Both the position numbers and the translations under genes were made by a program. Of a stretch of 64,000 nt of DNA, positions 19,532 through 28,182 are shown piece by piece. Source of the stretch: CAZQVN01 sp964596775 (GTDB lineage Bacteria > Eisenbacteria > RBG-16-71-46 > JABDJR01 > JAWXBZ01). The notes beneath the pieces were generated by a model that saw only the letters and a program-made list of their open reading frames with translations, was not told where the DNA came from and did not search any database. The DNA lies in the NCBI GenBank assembly GCA_964596775.1, contig CAZQVN010000007.1, forward strand, positions 1-64,000, written 5' to 3'. Position 1 is the stretch's first letter. Each line of letters starts with the position of its first letter.

Positions 19532-20619
19532 TTCCGAACCTCCAGATCCAGGTAGACGGACTCGGTGCCCCGCACCATGTTCTCCGTCGAATAATCCTTC
19601 ACTCTATCCAGACCGGCCCGCGCCATGCGGGCCCGCATTTCCATGTCGCACAGCACCCGCCCCGCGGCGCGGGCCAGCATTTTCGCATCACCGGGCGGAA
19701 CGAGCTCGCCCGCCGCGCCCTCCTTCAGCACTTCGCGGAACGCGTCGATCGCGGACGCCACCACCGGAACTCCCGCGGCCATCGCCTCGAGAACCGCGGT
19801 GCCCAGCCCCTCGTGCCGGGACGGGGCGAGCGCCAGATCGAACGCCGGCCAGAGCCCGCCGGTGTCCGGACGAAAACCGGCCAGGACGACGCGCTCCGAA
19901 ACGCCGAGCGACCGGGCCGTCTCCTCGATCCGTTGCCGATCCGGCCCGTCGCCGATCAGGACCAGCTTCACATCCGCGGGCAGGTCGCGCAGCGCCGTCA
20001 CCGCCACCTCCTGCCCCTTTTCTCCGGTCAACGCCCCGACGATGCCGAGAGCCGGCACGTCCCCGGACAACCCGAGCAGGTTCCTCGCCCGAAGCCGCGC
20101 CGCCGGGTCGGAGGCCCGCGGCACTCCGTCGGCCGGCACGCCGCTGTAAACCACCCGGATCCGCTCCAGGTCCACGCCACCCTTCTCGAGCGCCGACGCC
20201 ACGGCGCCCGAGATCGCCACGTAACGCACCGAGCGGTCGCGGTACTTCATCCGGCTCCACGCGTTCCTCCCCACCGGCAGGACGACACGCCGCGTCACCA
20301 CCCGGCCCCGCACCCCCGCGATCCGCGCGGCCAGCATGGCCACCGCATGCGCGTGGGCCGTGTGCGCGTGGATCACCCGGGCGCCGAACCCCCGGGCCTC
20401 CCCGGCGATCGCCACCGCTGCCGCCAGGTCCAGGTCCCCCCGCACGGCGATCTCGCGCACGGAAAACCCCTGCTCCACGGCCGCCCGGGCCAGTGCCCCC
20501 GCCGGCCAGGCCGCGAGCCGCTGCTCGTGCCCGCCCGTCCGGAGCCCTTCCATCAGGCGGAGGACCTGCGCCTGTCCGCCCCGCCAGGCCCGGCCGGAGT
20601 CGACATGCAGGATCCGCAC
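19528..20619 (-). CDS. Glycosyltransferase family 4 (GT-B fold)
   Basis: Cytoplasmic or membrane-associated sugar transferase of 363 residues. The N-terminus VRILHVDSGRAWRGGQAQV is the typical Rossmann start. VIHAHTAHAHAVAMLAA lies in the acceptor domain, and the donor domain has GIVGALTGEKGQE, LVLIGDGPDRQ and the EX7E motif in SRHEGLGTAVLEAMAAG. I choose GTG at 20619, two bases after the dxr stop; the open frame runs much further upstream but that part is antisense-like dxr shadow. Its place between dxr and rseP is unusual and suggests a role in envelope glycan or lipid modification (inference). Confidence 0.9.
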   Translation of the reverse strand: MRILHVDSGRAWRGGQAQVLRLMEGLRTGGHEQRLAAWPAGALARAAVEQGFSVREIAVRGDLDLAAAVAIAGEARGFGARVIHAHTAHAHAVAMLAARIAGVRGRVVTRRVVLPVGRNAWSRMKYRDRSVRYVAISGAVASALEKGGVDLERIRVVYSGVPADGVPRASDPAARLRARNLLGLSGDVPALGIVGALTGEKGQEVAVTALRDLPADVKLVLIGDGPDRQRIEETARSLGVSERVVLAGFRPDTGGLWPAFDLALAPSRHEGLGTAVLEAMAAGVPVVASAIDAFREVLKEGAAGELVPPGDAKMLARAAGRVLCDMEMRARMARAGLDRVKDYSTENMVRGTESVYLDLEVRK

Positions 20620-20621
20620 GA

Positions 20622-21824
20622 TCAGGCCGGTTTCAACGGACCGATGATTTCGCCGGCGCGCTCCCGCGCCATCCGGTCGGCTTCGAGGACCGCCTCGAGA
20701 CTGTCGGCCGGGCCCTCCGGGGCCCCGTCCATCACCGCCTTCAGCACTTCGGGAATCTCCATGAACCGCAGGTCGCCGGCGAGGAACGCCTCGACCGCCA
20801 CCTCGTCCGCGGCGTTCAGGACCGCCGGCATCACGCCTCCCCTGCGGGCCGCCGCGTATGCGAGTTCGAGGCCCGGAAAGCGCTTCCGGTCCGGCGCGGA
20901 AAACTCGAGCGCGGCAAGGCGCGTCAGGTCCAGCGGCGGCATCGGAGCGTCCCAGCGCTCCGGCCAGGACATCGCGTACTGGACCGGCAGCACCATGTCC
21001 GGCGCGGCCAGCTGCGCGATCACCGAACCGTCCTTCATCTCGATCAGGGCGTGGACGATCGACTGCGGGTGCACGAGCACCTCGATCCGCTCCACCGGAA
21101 TTCCGAACAGCCAGTGCGCCTCGAGCACCTCGAATCCCTTGTTCAGGAGCGTGGCGCTGTCCACGGTGATGCGCGGTCCCATCGGCCAGACCGGATGATT
21201 CAGGGCGTCCGCGGGCTTCACCGTCGCGAGCTGTTCCGCCGAATGATTCCGGAACGGCCCACCCGACGCCGTGAGGATGACCCGGGACACGTCCTCGATC
21301 TTCCGCCCCTCCAGGCACTGGAGGAGGCCGGAGTGCTCGCTGTCGATCGGCAGGATCTTCGCGCCGGAAATGCGGGCCGTCTTCATGAGCAGCTCGCCGG
21401 CCAGGACCACGGACTCCTTGTTGGCCAGGGCGAGATGCGTTCCGGCCTGGAGCGCCGCCAGGCTCGGGGCGAGCCCGGCGCTCCCGACGACCGCATTGAC
21501 GACGAGCTGCGCCTCCCCGAGACCCGCCAGCTCGGCAAGCGAGGATTCGCCAACGCGGAACACCGTGCCCGGCGGCAGGGCGGAACGGTCGAATTCGGCC
21601 GCCGCATCGGCATCGCCCACGCCGACCCAGGCCGGCTTGAACTCCCGGACCTGCTCGGCGAGCCGCGCCACGCGGCGGTTCGTGAACAGGCCGAGGACGC
21701 CGAGCTGGTCGGAAAAGCTGCGGACCACCGACAACGCCTTTTCCCCCACGGACCCGGTGGATCCGAGGACGACGACGCGGCGCTTGGGCCGGCCTGTTCT
21801 GGGCGATGATCTGGATCGTGGCAT
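20622..21824 (-). CDS. dxr: 1-deoxy-D-xylulose 5-phosphate reductoisomerase
   Basis: Second enzyme of the MEP isoprenoid pathway: converts DXP to MEP with NADPH and a divalent metal. NADPH-binding VVVLGSTGSVGEKALSVV near residue 17, the metal/substrate site LPIDSEHSGLLQCL, the flexible GGPFRNHS segment, HPVWPMGPRITVDSATLLNKGFEV, and LAYAAARRGGVMPAVLNAADEVAVEAFL near the end are all present. ATG at 21824 gives 400 residues, the normal length; the frame is open further upstream inside cdsA but without family similarity. It lies after cdsA here, whereas in Escherichia coli it precedes uppS and cdsA. Confidence 0.95.
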   Translation of the reverse strand: MPRSRSSPRTGRPKRRVVVLGSTGSVGEKALSVVRSFSDQLGVLGLFTNRRVARLAEQVREFKPAWVGVGDADAAAEFDRSALPPGTVFRVGESSLAELAGLGEAQLVVNAVVGSAGLAPSLAALQAGTHLALANKESVVLAGELLMKTARISGAKILPIDSEHSGLLQCLEGRKIEDVSRVILTASGGPFRNHSAEQLATVKPADALNHPVWPMGPRITVDSATLLNKGFEVLEAHWLFGIPVERIEVLVHPQSIVHALIEMKDGSVIAQLAAPDMVLPVQYAMSWPERWDAPMPPLDLTRLAALEFSAPDRKRFPGLELAYAAARRGGVMPAVLNAADEVAVEAFLAGDLRFMEIPEVLKAVMDGAPEGPADSLEAVLEADRMARERAGEIIGPLKPA

Positions 21825-21832
21825 TGTGCTCG

Positions 21833-22654
21833 TTACCCCTTGAATACCATAAACTTGAGATAGTAATAGAAGATCGGCGCCACGAAAAGGAGACTGTCGA
21901 ACCGGTCGAGGATCCCCCCGTGTCCGGGGATGAACCGCGCGGAGTCCTTGACGCCGGAATCGCGCTTGAGCATCGACTCGCAGAGGTCGCCGATCGGACC
22001 GATGACCCCGGCCAATACGCCGAGAACGAGCGCCTCGACCGGCGTGGCCTCCGGGAGGATCCAGGCACGGATGGCCAGGGCCACCCCGATCGAAGCGAGA
22101 ACTCCTCCGATCGCCCCCTCCACGGACTTGGCCGGACTGATCGCCGGGAACAGCTTGTGGCGCCCGAGCGGCCGGCCGACGAAATACGCTCCGCTGTCGC
22201 CGGACCAGGTCACCAGGAACGTGAACAGCACCGCGCCCTCGCCGAGCTGGCGGAGGAGGGCGAAGTGACTGCCGAGCCCCGCCACGTAGATGATGCCGAG
22301 GAGCGTGACCCCCACGTTCATCAGAGCCCCTTCCGGCTTTCCGCGGAGCAGCTCGAGCATGAGCAGGACGAGCAGGAACGAAGGGATCAGCGGTCCCGCG
22401 GGCCACGACGTGCCGAGGATGGCGTACATCATCAGGCCGCCGAGAACGACCCCGGCCACCGTATGGGGACGCGCCCCGCGGGCGCGGGCGATGGCGAAGA
22501 ACTCCACGAGACCGACCACGACCACGGCGAGAAAGAACAGGTCGTACGCCAGGCCGCCGGACCGGTTCAGGAGGACGAACACGGGAATGAACACGGCCGC
22601 CGACAACACGCGCAGCCCGAGCGAGGAGGAGTCCCTGCGGCCGGCTTCCGTCAC
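21833..22654 (-). CDS. cdsA: Phosphatidate cytidylyltransferase
   Basis: Integral membrane enzyme that makes CDP-diacylglycerol from phosphatidate and CTP for phospholipid synthesis. 273 residues with about eight membrane segments and the family signature near the C-terminus: the string LKRDSGVKDSARFIPGHGG followed by the ILDRFDSLLF residues, which contain the KD, PGHGG and DRxD elements. GTG start overlaps the uppS stop (GTGA). The undecaprenyl- and CDP-lipid genes are therefore coupled. Confidence 0.95.
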   Translation of the reverse strand: MTEAGRRDSSSLGLRVLSAAVFIPVFVLLNRSGGLAYDLFFLAVVVVGLVEFFAIARARGARPHTVAGVVLGGLMMYAILGTSWPAGPLIPSFLLVLLMLELLRGKPEGALMNVGVTLLGIIYVAGLGSHFALLRQLGEGAVLFTFLVTWSGDSGAYFVGRPLGRHKLFPAISPAKSVEGAIGGVLASIGVALAIRAWILPEATPVEALVLGVLAGVIGPIGDLCESMLKRDSGVKDSARFIPGHGGILDRFDSLLFVAPIFYYYLKFMVFKG

Positions 22655-23400
22655 CGGACGCGGCCGAACCGGCGGTCGCGCAGCTGAAAATCGCGGACCG
22701 CCTGGAAGAGATGCTCCTTCCGGAAGTCCGGCCAGTAGAGTTCCGTCACCCAGATCTCCGAGTAGGCCAGCTGCCAGAGCAGGAAATTGCTGAGACGCAT
22801 TTCACCGCTCGTGCGGATCAGGAGGTCGGGATCGACCATGGATGCGGTGTAGAGCCGCCGGGCAAACTCCGCCTCGTCGAGCGCGGCGGGGTCGAGTTTC
22901 CCCTCCGCGGCTTCGCGGGCGAGGGCGCGCGCGGCATCCACGATCTCGGTCCTTCCGCCGTAGGACAGCGCGAGATTGAGAAGGAGCTTGTCGCCGTCCT
23001 TGAGGAAGTCGATGGTGGCGTTGAGCGCGTCCTGCACCGGGGCGGGAAGGTCCTGCGTGCGTCCGATGACGCCGAGGCGAACGCGGTTTTCCTTCAGTTC
23101 GTCCCGCTCTTCCTTCAGGGTGGCTTCGAGGAATCCCATGAGGGCCCGGATTTCCGCTTCCGGGCGCTGCCAGTTTTCCACGCTGAACGTGTAGAGCGTG
23201 AGGATCTCGACGCCGAGTTCGCGGCAGCCCTCGACGCACTCGCGAACCGACGTGCGCCCGGCCTTGTGACCGAAGATCCGCGGACGGTTGCGCTCCTGGG
23301 CCCAGCGACCGTTGCCGTCCATGATGATCGCCACGTGCCGCGGGACCGCGCCCAGACCGGCAATTTCGCGCTTCAGCGCGTCGGTTTTCGATGGAGCCAT
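22651..23400 (-). CDS. uppS: Isoprenyl transferase (undecaprenyl diphosphate synthase)
   Basis: Cis-prenyltransferase that makes the lipid carrier for peptidoglycan and other glycans. The start MAPSKTDALKREIAGLG leads into HVAIIMDGNGRWAQ with the catalytic D28. Later conserved parts are GHKAGRTSVRECVEGC, TLYTFSVENWQRP, NLALSYGGRTEIVDAAR and PDLLIRTSGEMRLSNFLLWQ. ATG at 23400 gives 249 residues and lies 11 bases after frr; the longer open frame upstream is frr read in the wrong frame. UppS, CdsA and Dxr supply the lipid side of envelope growth. Confidence 0.96.
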   Translation of the reverse strand: MAPSKTDALKREIAGLGAVPRHVAIIMDGNGRWAQERNRPRIFGHKAGRTSVRECVEGCRELGVEILTLYTFSVENWQRPEAEIRALMGFLEATLKEERDELKENRVRLGVIGRTQDLPAPVQDALNATIDFLKDGDKLLLNLALSYGGRTEIVDAARALAREAAEGKLDPAALDEAEFARRLYTASMVDPDLLIRTSGEMRLSNFLLWQLAYSEIWVTELYWPDFRKEHLFQAVRDFQLRDRRFGRVR

Positions 23401-23411
23401 CGGTGGTCCTG

Positions 23412-23969
23412 TCAGACCTCCATGACCTCGGCCTCTTTGCGGCGGACCATCTCGTCGATCATCTCGATGTGCTTGTCGGTGAGTTTCTGGACGTCGGCCA
23501 TGGCCCGTTTTTCCTCGTCCTCCGCGATCGCCTTGTCCTTCAGCAGCTTCTTCAGCTCGTCGTTCGAGTGATGCCGCACGTTGCGCACGGCCACCCGGTT
23601 TTCCTCGGCGAGCTTCTTGACCTGGCGCACCATGTCCTTGCGGCGCTCCTCGTTCAGGGCCGGAATGGGGACCTTGAGCACCGTGCCGTCGTCCTGGGGA
23701 TTCAGGCCGAGATCGGCGGCGAGAATCGCCTTGGCGATCGGCTGGAGCATGTTCTTTTCCCACGGCTGCACGACGAGCAGTCGCGGCTCGGGGGCGGATA
23801 CGGAAGACACCTGGTTGATCGCCGTCGGTGTGCCGTAGTAATCCACCTTGATGTTGTCGAGGAGTCCCGTCGTGGCCTTGCCGGTCCGGATCGCGGCCAG
23901 CTCGTGCCGGAGATTCTCGACGCTCTTCTTCATTTTTTCTTCGGTGAGGGCGATGATGTCCTTGATCAT
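23412..23969 (-). CDS. frr: Ribosome recycling factor
   Basis: Splits post-termination ribosomes together with EF-G. 185 residues as expected, with KSVENLRHELAAIRTGKA, the hinge YYGTPTAINQVSSVSAPEPR, ILAADLGLNPQDDG and NVRHHSNDELKKL. ATG at 23969; its GGAGGGG ribosome site overlaps the end of pyrH two bases away. The order rpsB-tsf-pyrH-frr is widely conserved in bacteria. Confidence 0.97.
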   Translation of the reverse strand: MIKDIIALTEEKMKKSVENLRHELAAIRTGKATTGLLDNIKVDYYGTPTAINQVSSVSAPEPRLLVVQPWEKNMLQPIAKAILAADLGLNPQDDGTVLKVPIPALNEERRKDMVRQVKKLAEENRVAVRNVRHHSNDELKKLLKDKAIAEDEEKRAMADVQKLTDKHIEMIDEMVRRKEAEVMEV

Positions 23970-23971
23970 GG

Positions 23972-24691
23972 TTACCCCTCCGTCACCAGGGTACCGATCG
24001 ACTCTCCATCGATCAGCTTCCTGAGGTTTCCGGGAACGTTGAAATTGAAGACGATGATGGGGAGATTGTTCTCCCGGCACAACTGAAAAGCGCTGGAATC
24101 CATGACTTTCAGTTCCTTCAGCAGGACATCGCGGTAGGTCACGCGGTCGAACAGCGTGGCGTCGGCTTCCTTCTCCGGGTCGGCCGAATAGACGCCGTTG
24201 ACCCGGGTGGCCTTGATCACCACGTCGGCCCCGATTTCGACGGCCCGAAGCGCGGCCGCGGTATCGGTTGTAAAGTAGGGGTTTCCGGTTCCGGCCGCCA
24301 CGATCACGACCCGGCCCTTCTCGAGGTGCCGGATGGCCCGGCGCCGGATGAACGGCTCCGCGATCCGCTGCATGTCGATGGCGGACATGACCCGGGTGAT
24401 GACGCCGAGCTTTTCCAGGCTGTCCTGGAGCGCCAGGGAATTGATGACCGTGGCCAGCATCCCCATGTGGTCGCCGACCACGCGGTCCATTCCCGAAGCG
24501 GCTCCCTTGAGCCCCCGGTAGATGTTTCCGCCCCCCACGACGATGCCGAGCTGGACCCCGGTGTCGTGCACGGTTTTCAGTTCGGCGGCCACGTCCGCCA
24601 GCCGGTCGGCGGAAATGCCGAACGGCTCACCCCCCGAGAGGATTTCGCCGGAGAGCTTGAGCAGGACGCGGCGGTAGGGAATGTCCTTCAC
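23972..24691 (-). CDS. pyrH: Uridylate kinase
   Basis: Hexameric bacterial UMP kinase of the amino-acid-kinase fold, unrelated to eukaryotic UMP/CMP kinase. 239 residues: VLLKLSGEIL near residue 9, GIVVGGGNIYRG near 49, GDHMGMLATVINSLAL, AAGTGNPYFTTDTAAALRA and VMDSSAFQLCRENNLPI. Start is GTG at 24691, six bases after the tsf stop. A longer open frame upstream only reads tsf in another frame. Confidence 0.96.
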   Translation of the reverse strand: MKDIPYRRVLLKLSGEILSGGEPFGISADRLADVAAELKTVHDTGVQLGIVVGGGNIYRGLKGAASGMDRVVGDHMGMLATVINSLALQDSLEKLGVITRVMSAIDMQRIAEPFIRRRAIRHLEKGRVVIVAAGTGNPYFTTDTAAALRAVEIGADVVIKATRVNGVYSADPEKEADATLFDRVTYRDVLLKELKVMDSSAFQLCRENNLPIIVFNFNVPGNLRKLIDGESIGTLVTEG

Positions 24692-24699
24692 GCCGCCTT

Positions 24700-25299
24700 C
24701 TAGGAGCCGTCGCCGAGGGCGTAGCGGGTGAAGCGGCGCACGACCATGTTTTCGCCGAGCTTGCCGCTCACTTCCTTGACCAGCGTTTCGATCGTCCGGT
24801 CCGGGTCCTTGATGAACGGCTGCTCGAGCAGGCAGCGCTCCTGGAAGAACTTGTCCAGCTTGCCGTCCACGATCTTGGCGATCACGTTTTCCGGCTTCTT
24901 CTGCTCGGCGAGCTGCCCCTTGTAGATCTCGCGCTCGCGCGCGATGACATCCTCGGAGATCTGGTCGCGGCTGACCGCGATCGGCGCCGCGGCGGCAACC
25001 TGCATGGCCAGGTCCTTGACCAGGCTCTGGAAGTCGTCGGTCCGGGCCACGAAGTCCGTTTCGCAGTTGACTTCGATCAGCACGCCCACCCGGCTGCCCG
25101 GATGAATGTAGGAATAAATGACTCCCTCGGAAGCCTGGCGGTCGGCCTTCTTCTCGGCCTTGGCGATGCCGGTCTTGCGCAGGTGATCGATGGCCGCGTC
25201 CATGTTGCCCTTGGATTCGAGCAGGGCCTTCTTGCAATCCATCATACCGGCGCCGGTCCGGGCGCGAAGCTCGGACACCTGGCTGGCAGTAATCGTCAT
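24700..25299 (-). CDS. tsf: Elongation factor Ts (short form)
   Basis: Guanine-nucleotide exchange factor for EF-Tu. The 199-residue protein is the short type with one core repeat, as in Thermus and several other phyla, rather than the ~280-residue Escherichia coli form. Signatures: LRARTGAGMMDCKKAL near residue 12, and VNCETDFVAR with the TDFV loop that inserts in EF-Tu. The C-terminal helix is LGENMVVRRFTRYALG. ATG preceded by AGAGGAGGAA. It follows rpsB by 37 bases. Confidence 0.96.
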   Translation of the reverse strand: MTITASQVSELRARTGAGMMDCKKALLESKGNMDAAIDHLRKTGIAKAEKKADRQASEGVIYSYIHPGSRVGVLIEVNCETDFVARTDDFQSLVKDLAMQVAAAAPIAVSRDQISEDVIAREREIYKGQLAEQKKPENVIAKIVDGKLDKFFQERCLLEQPFIKDPDRTIETLVKEVSGKLGENMVVRRFTRYALGDGS

Positions 25300-25336
25300 G
25301 ATGTTCCTCCTCTATGAATTTCGATCCTCGCGAGGA

Positions 25337-26125
25337 TCAGGATTCCCGGTGTGCTTCCACGGGCTCGGTGCCGCCCGCCTTGTCGTCCTCGTCGTCTCCG
25401 GCGGAATAGCCTTCGCTGAAGTCCATGGCCGAGACGTCGGGAAGCTTCCTGCCGGCCTGGAGCGCGATGTCGGAGACCATCTTCGTGAACAGGCGGATGG
25501 CGCGGATCGCGTCGTCGTTGCCGGGAATCGGATAATCGATGACGTCCGGATCGCAGTTCGTGTCCACGATTCCGATGATGGGAATGCCGAGCCGGTTGGC
25601 TTCCTGCACGGCGATCTTTTCCTTCTTCGTGTCGACCACGAACAGCGCGGAAGGCAGCTCCTTCATCTCCTTGATGCCGGAGAAGACCTTTTCGAGCTTC
25701 TCGCGCTCCTTTTCCAGGCTGGCCACCTCGCGCTTGGAAAGGATGTCGTAGGTGCCGTCGGCCTTCATCCGGTCGAGATCGTGAAGGCGGGCCACGCTCT
25801 GCTTGACGGTCTTGAAATTCGTCAGCATGCCGCCGAGCCAGCGCTCGGTGACGTAGAACATCTTGCAGCGTTCGGCGTCCTCGATGATCGGTTCCTTCGC
25901 CTGCTTCTTGGTGCCGACGAAAAGTACCGTGCCTCCGTCGCCGATGATGCGGCGCAGGGCGGCCGTGGCCGCCTCGATGGCCGCGACGCTCTTCTGCAGG
26001 TCGATGATGTAGATCCCGTTGCGCTCGATGAAGATGTACTTCTTCATCTTGGGATTCCATCGGCGGGTCTGGTGCCCGAAGTGAACTCCCGCTTCGAGCA
26101 GGTCCTTCATCGTAATTTCAGCCAT
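25337..26125 (-). CDS. rpsB: 30S ribosomal protein S2
   Basis: Primary features of S2 are all seen: MKDLLEAGVHFGHQTRRWNPKM at the start (split here as MKDLLEAGVHFGH then QTRRWNPKM), IYIIDLQKS, VGTKKQAKE, ERWLGGMLTNFKT and NRLGIPIIGIVDTNCDPD. ATG at 26125 has GGAGGAAGA directly upstream and gives 262 residues; an earlier in-frame codon at 26173 adds 16 residues with no S2 similarity. The C-terminal 30 residues are an acidic tail. A GC-rich stem-loop lies 40 bases upstream in the leader. Confidence 0.97.
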   Translation of the reverse strand: MAEITMKDLLEAGVHFGHQTRRWNPKMKKYIFIERNGIYIIDLQKSVAAIEAATAALRRIIGDGGTVLFVGTKKQAKEPIIEDAERCKMFYVTERWLGGMLTNFKTVKQSVARLHDLDRMKADGTYDILSKREVASLEKEREKLEKVFSGIKEMKELPSALFVVDTKKEKIAVQEANRLGIPIIGIVDTNCDPDVIDYPIPGNDDAIRAIRLFTKMVSDIALQAGRKLPDVSAMDFSEGYSAGDDEDDKAGGTEPVEAHRES

Positions 26126-26164
26126 TCTTCCTCCGCGGTTGAGCCTCCGCCCCGGCAGAATTGC

Positions 26165-26202
26165 GGGCCGCATACTTTCACAGCGAAAGCACCGCGCGGC
26201 CC
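26165..26202 (-). promoter_or_regulatory. Stem-loop in the rpsB leader, candidate S2 autoregulatory element
   Basis: Between rpsI and rpsB the transcript can fold into a two-part hairpin: outer arms GGGCCGC / GCGGCCC (7 bp) and inner arms CTTTC / GAAAG (5 bp) closing the loop GCTGT. A smaller CCC-GAAA-GGG tetraloop hairpin overlaps its 5' side. No U-run follows, so a terminator is unlikely. S2 leaders that bind S2 are known in other bacteria; that this is one is inference. Confidence 0.5.
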
Positions 26203-26251
26203 TTTCGGGGCGTGTGTATTGGGTCGAGCTGTACTGTAAATGTACGGGATT

Positions 26252-26644
26252 CTAGCGCTTGGAGAACTGGAACCTCTTGCGCGCTCCAGGCTGTCCGTAC
26301 TTCTTGCGCTCCTTCATCCGCGGGTCGCGGGTCATCAGACCTGCCTTGCGGAGAGGAGTCCTCAAGCCGGGTTCAATTTCAACGAGGGCCCGGGCGATCC
26401 CGAGCATCACGGCTCCCGCCTGTCCGGCGAGGCCGCCGCCGAAAACCGTGGCATCGATGTCATAGCGCCCCGTCGTGTCGGTGACCGAAAGGGGCTGGCG
26501 GGCGAGCATCACGAGGATCTCGCGCGCAAAATAATTGTCGATCGTCTTGCCGTTCACCTGGGCCTGCCCCGATCCCGCGCGGAGGCGGACACGGGCAACG
26601 GCTTCCTTGCGACGGCCCGTGCTCTGGGCCAGAATATCCGCCAT
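26252..26644 (-). CDS. rpsI: 30S ribosomal protein S9
   Basis: 130 residues with the normal C-terminal KKYGQPGARKRFQFSKR tail that reaches the P-site tRNA. The N-terminus AQSTGRRKEAVARVRL and the middle GGGLAGQAGAVMLGIARAL are typical. ATG at 26644, four bases after rplM, with GAGGAG upstream. It forms the usual rplM-rpsI pair. Confidence 0.97.
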   Translation of the reverse strand: MADILAQSTGRRKEAVARVRLRAGSGQAQVNGKTIDNYFAREILVMLARQPLSVTDTTGRYDIDATVFGGGLAGQAGAVMLGIARALVEIEPGLRTPLRKAGLMTRDPRMKERKKYGQPGARKRFQFSKR

Positions 26645-26648
26645 TCAA

Positions 26649-27089
26649 TCATCTCCTCGTCGGGAATTCATACGCCTTCGGCATCTGCGCCTCGTGCGGA
26701 TGGGTTTCGCCTGCATAAATCCTGAGTTTCTTGATCATCGCCCGACCCAGCTTGTTCTTGGGGAGCATCCCCTTGACGGCGAGACGGACCGCTTCGGTGG
26801 GCTTTTCCTCCATCATCACGGCAAACGGAGTCCACTTGACGCCGCCGGGATACATGGTGTGCCGGAAGTACTGCTTCTTGATCGGCTTCTTGCCGGTCAG
26901 ACGCACCTGGGAGGCGTTGACCACGATGACGTGATCCCCCGTATCCATGTGCGGCGTGTAGATGGGCTTCCGCTTGCCGCGGAGGATCGAAGCGATCTCC
27001 GTCGCCATGCGGCCGAGCACCATCTCCCTGGCGTCGATGACTACCCAGTCGCGCTGGATCGACGGCTCACTGACATTGTACGTACTCAT
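26649..27089 (-). CDS. rplM: 50S ribosomal protein L13
   Basis: Early-assembly large-subunit protein, 146 residues from the ATG at 27089 (MSTYNVSEP...). Signatures: WVVIDAREMVLGRMATEIAS, YTPHMDTGDHVIVVNA, YFRHTMYPGG and the C-terminal GMLPKNKLGRAMIKKLRIYAG. An earlier in-frame start at 27113 would add eight residues that the family lacks. First gene of the 18-gene run; a near-consensus promoter lies about 55 bases upstream. Confidence 0.97.
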   Translation of the reverse strand: MSTYNVSEPSIQRDWVVIDAREMVLGRMATEIASILRGKRKPIYTPHMDTGDHVIVVNASQVRLTGKKPIKKQYFRHTMYPGGVKWTPFAVMMEEKPTEAVRLAVKGMLPKNKLGRAMIKKLRIYAGETHPHEAQMPKAYEFPTRR

Positions 27090-27108
27090 TGTGCCTTTTC
27101 CCCTCGAA

Positions 27109-27121
27109 ACCAACAGTTGGT
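27109..27121 (-). promoter_or_regulatory. Inverted repeat in the rplM leader
   Basis: ACCAA-CAG-TTGGT, a perfect 5-base inverted repeat between the predicted transcription start and the L13 ribosome site. It could be a protein-binding site or a short RNA hairpin. I see no other support. Confidence 0.25.
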
Positions 27122-27143
27122 ATGGTGGTATCCAAAGGGTTGG

Positions 27144-27172
27144 AATATAGGGAGTTCGGGCGGTGAAGTCAA
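27144..27172 (-). promoter_or_regulatory. Sigma70-type promoter of the rplM operon
   Basis: The minus strand reads TTGACT, 17 bases, TATATT: five of six matches in each hexamer with optimal spacing. The predicted start leaves a leader of about 48 bases before the rplM ATG. The -35 box overlaps the mtnA stop codon. Confidence 0.75.
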
Positions 27173-28182
27173 CGACTTAATTCGAAGGGGGGGCGGAGAA
27201 TCCCCTTCTCGGTGATGTGACCGGCGATCAGGGCCGCCGGAGTCACGTCGAAAGCCGGGTTGTAGACGCTGATTCCGGACGGAGCACCGGACGTGGTCGT
27301 TTCCGTGACCTCGGCTCCCCCACGCTCCTCGATCGGGATGTCCTTCCCCGAGGCGAGCGAGAAATCGAACGTGGACAGGGGCGCGGCCACATAGAACGGC
27401 ACCCCGGCGGACTGCGCGGCCAGGGCCACGGTTAGGGTGCCTATCTTGTTGGCGGCATCACCGTTACGGGCTACGCGGTCCGCCCCGACGATGACCAGAT
27501 CGACCTTCCCCGAGTGCAGGAGGCTCGCCGAGGCCCCGTCGCAGAGGACCGTCACCGGAATCCCCTCCCGGGCCATTTCCCAGGCGGTCAGGCGGGCCCC
27601 CTGGAGCAGTGGGCGTGTTTCGTCGGCAAACACACCCACCGCCCTCCCGGCCCGCCGGGCGGCGTAGACCGGGGCCAGGGCCGTCCCGAGTCCCCCCGTG
27701 GCCAGGCCGCCGGCGTTGCAGTGGGTCAGGACGCCGGCCCCCTCCTTCAGCAGGGCCAGGCCGAACTCACCGATCTTCCGGGACGTTTCCAGGTCGGAAT
27801 CGAGGATCGCCTGAGCCTCGGCACGAAGCCCCTCCGCCCGGGTTCCCGGATCGCCGTCCCGTTCTTTCGCGGCCATGGCCGCCATCCGGTCCAGCGCCCA
27901 GAACAGGTTGACCGCCGTCGGTCGGGTCCGGCGCAGTCGCGCGTCGGCGGCGGCGAGCGCGGCGTCGAGATCCTTCCCCTCGCGCACCGCCCGGTGCGCC
28001 GCCATGGCGATGCCGAACGCGGCGCCGATGCCGATGGCGGGCGCCCCGCGGATCGCCAGCGTCTCGATCGCGTCGGCCAGGATCTCGAGTTCGTCCGTCT
28101 CCACGAATTCGAGGCGGGCCGGCAGCAGGCGCTGATCGATGTAACGGACCTTTCCGTCCTTCCAGCGCACGGTTTCAATCAT
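27169..28182 (-). CDS. mtnA: S-methyl-5-thioribose-1-phosphate isomerase
   Basis: Methionine-salvage enzyme that isomerises methylthioribose 1-phosphate to methylthioribulose 1-phosphate. The 337 residues include TLAIRGAPAIGIGAAFG, the catalytic cysteine in LTHCNAGGLATGG and the catalytic aspartate in VGADRVARNGDAANKIGT, then PFYVAAPLSTFD and VYNPAFDVTP. These distinguish it from eIF2B subunits. ATG overlaps the stop of the Dtd-Maf gene (ATGA). No other methionine-salvage gene is in the window. Confidence 0.95.
   Translation of the reverse strand: MIETVRWKDGKVRYIDQRLLPARLEFVETDELEILADAIETLAIRGAPAIGIGAAFGIAMAAHRAVREGKDLDAALAAADARLRRTRPTAVNLFWALDRMAAMAAKERDGDPGTRAEGLRAEAQAILDSDLETSRKIGEFGLALLKEGAGVLTHCNAGGLATGGLGTALAPVYAARRAGRAVGVFADETRPLLQGARLTAWEMAREGIPVTVLCDGASASLLHSGKVDLVIVGADRVARNGDAANKIGTLTVALAAQSAGVPFYVAAPLSTFDFSLASGKDIPIEERGGAEVTETTTSGAPSGISVYNPAFDVTPAALIAGHITEKGILRPPFELSR

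Noticed and set aside
20620..22068. Long N-terminal extension of the GT4 frame through dxr
   Set aside because: The extension is Arg/Gly-rich shadow of dxr; family similarity begins at the GTG at 20619.
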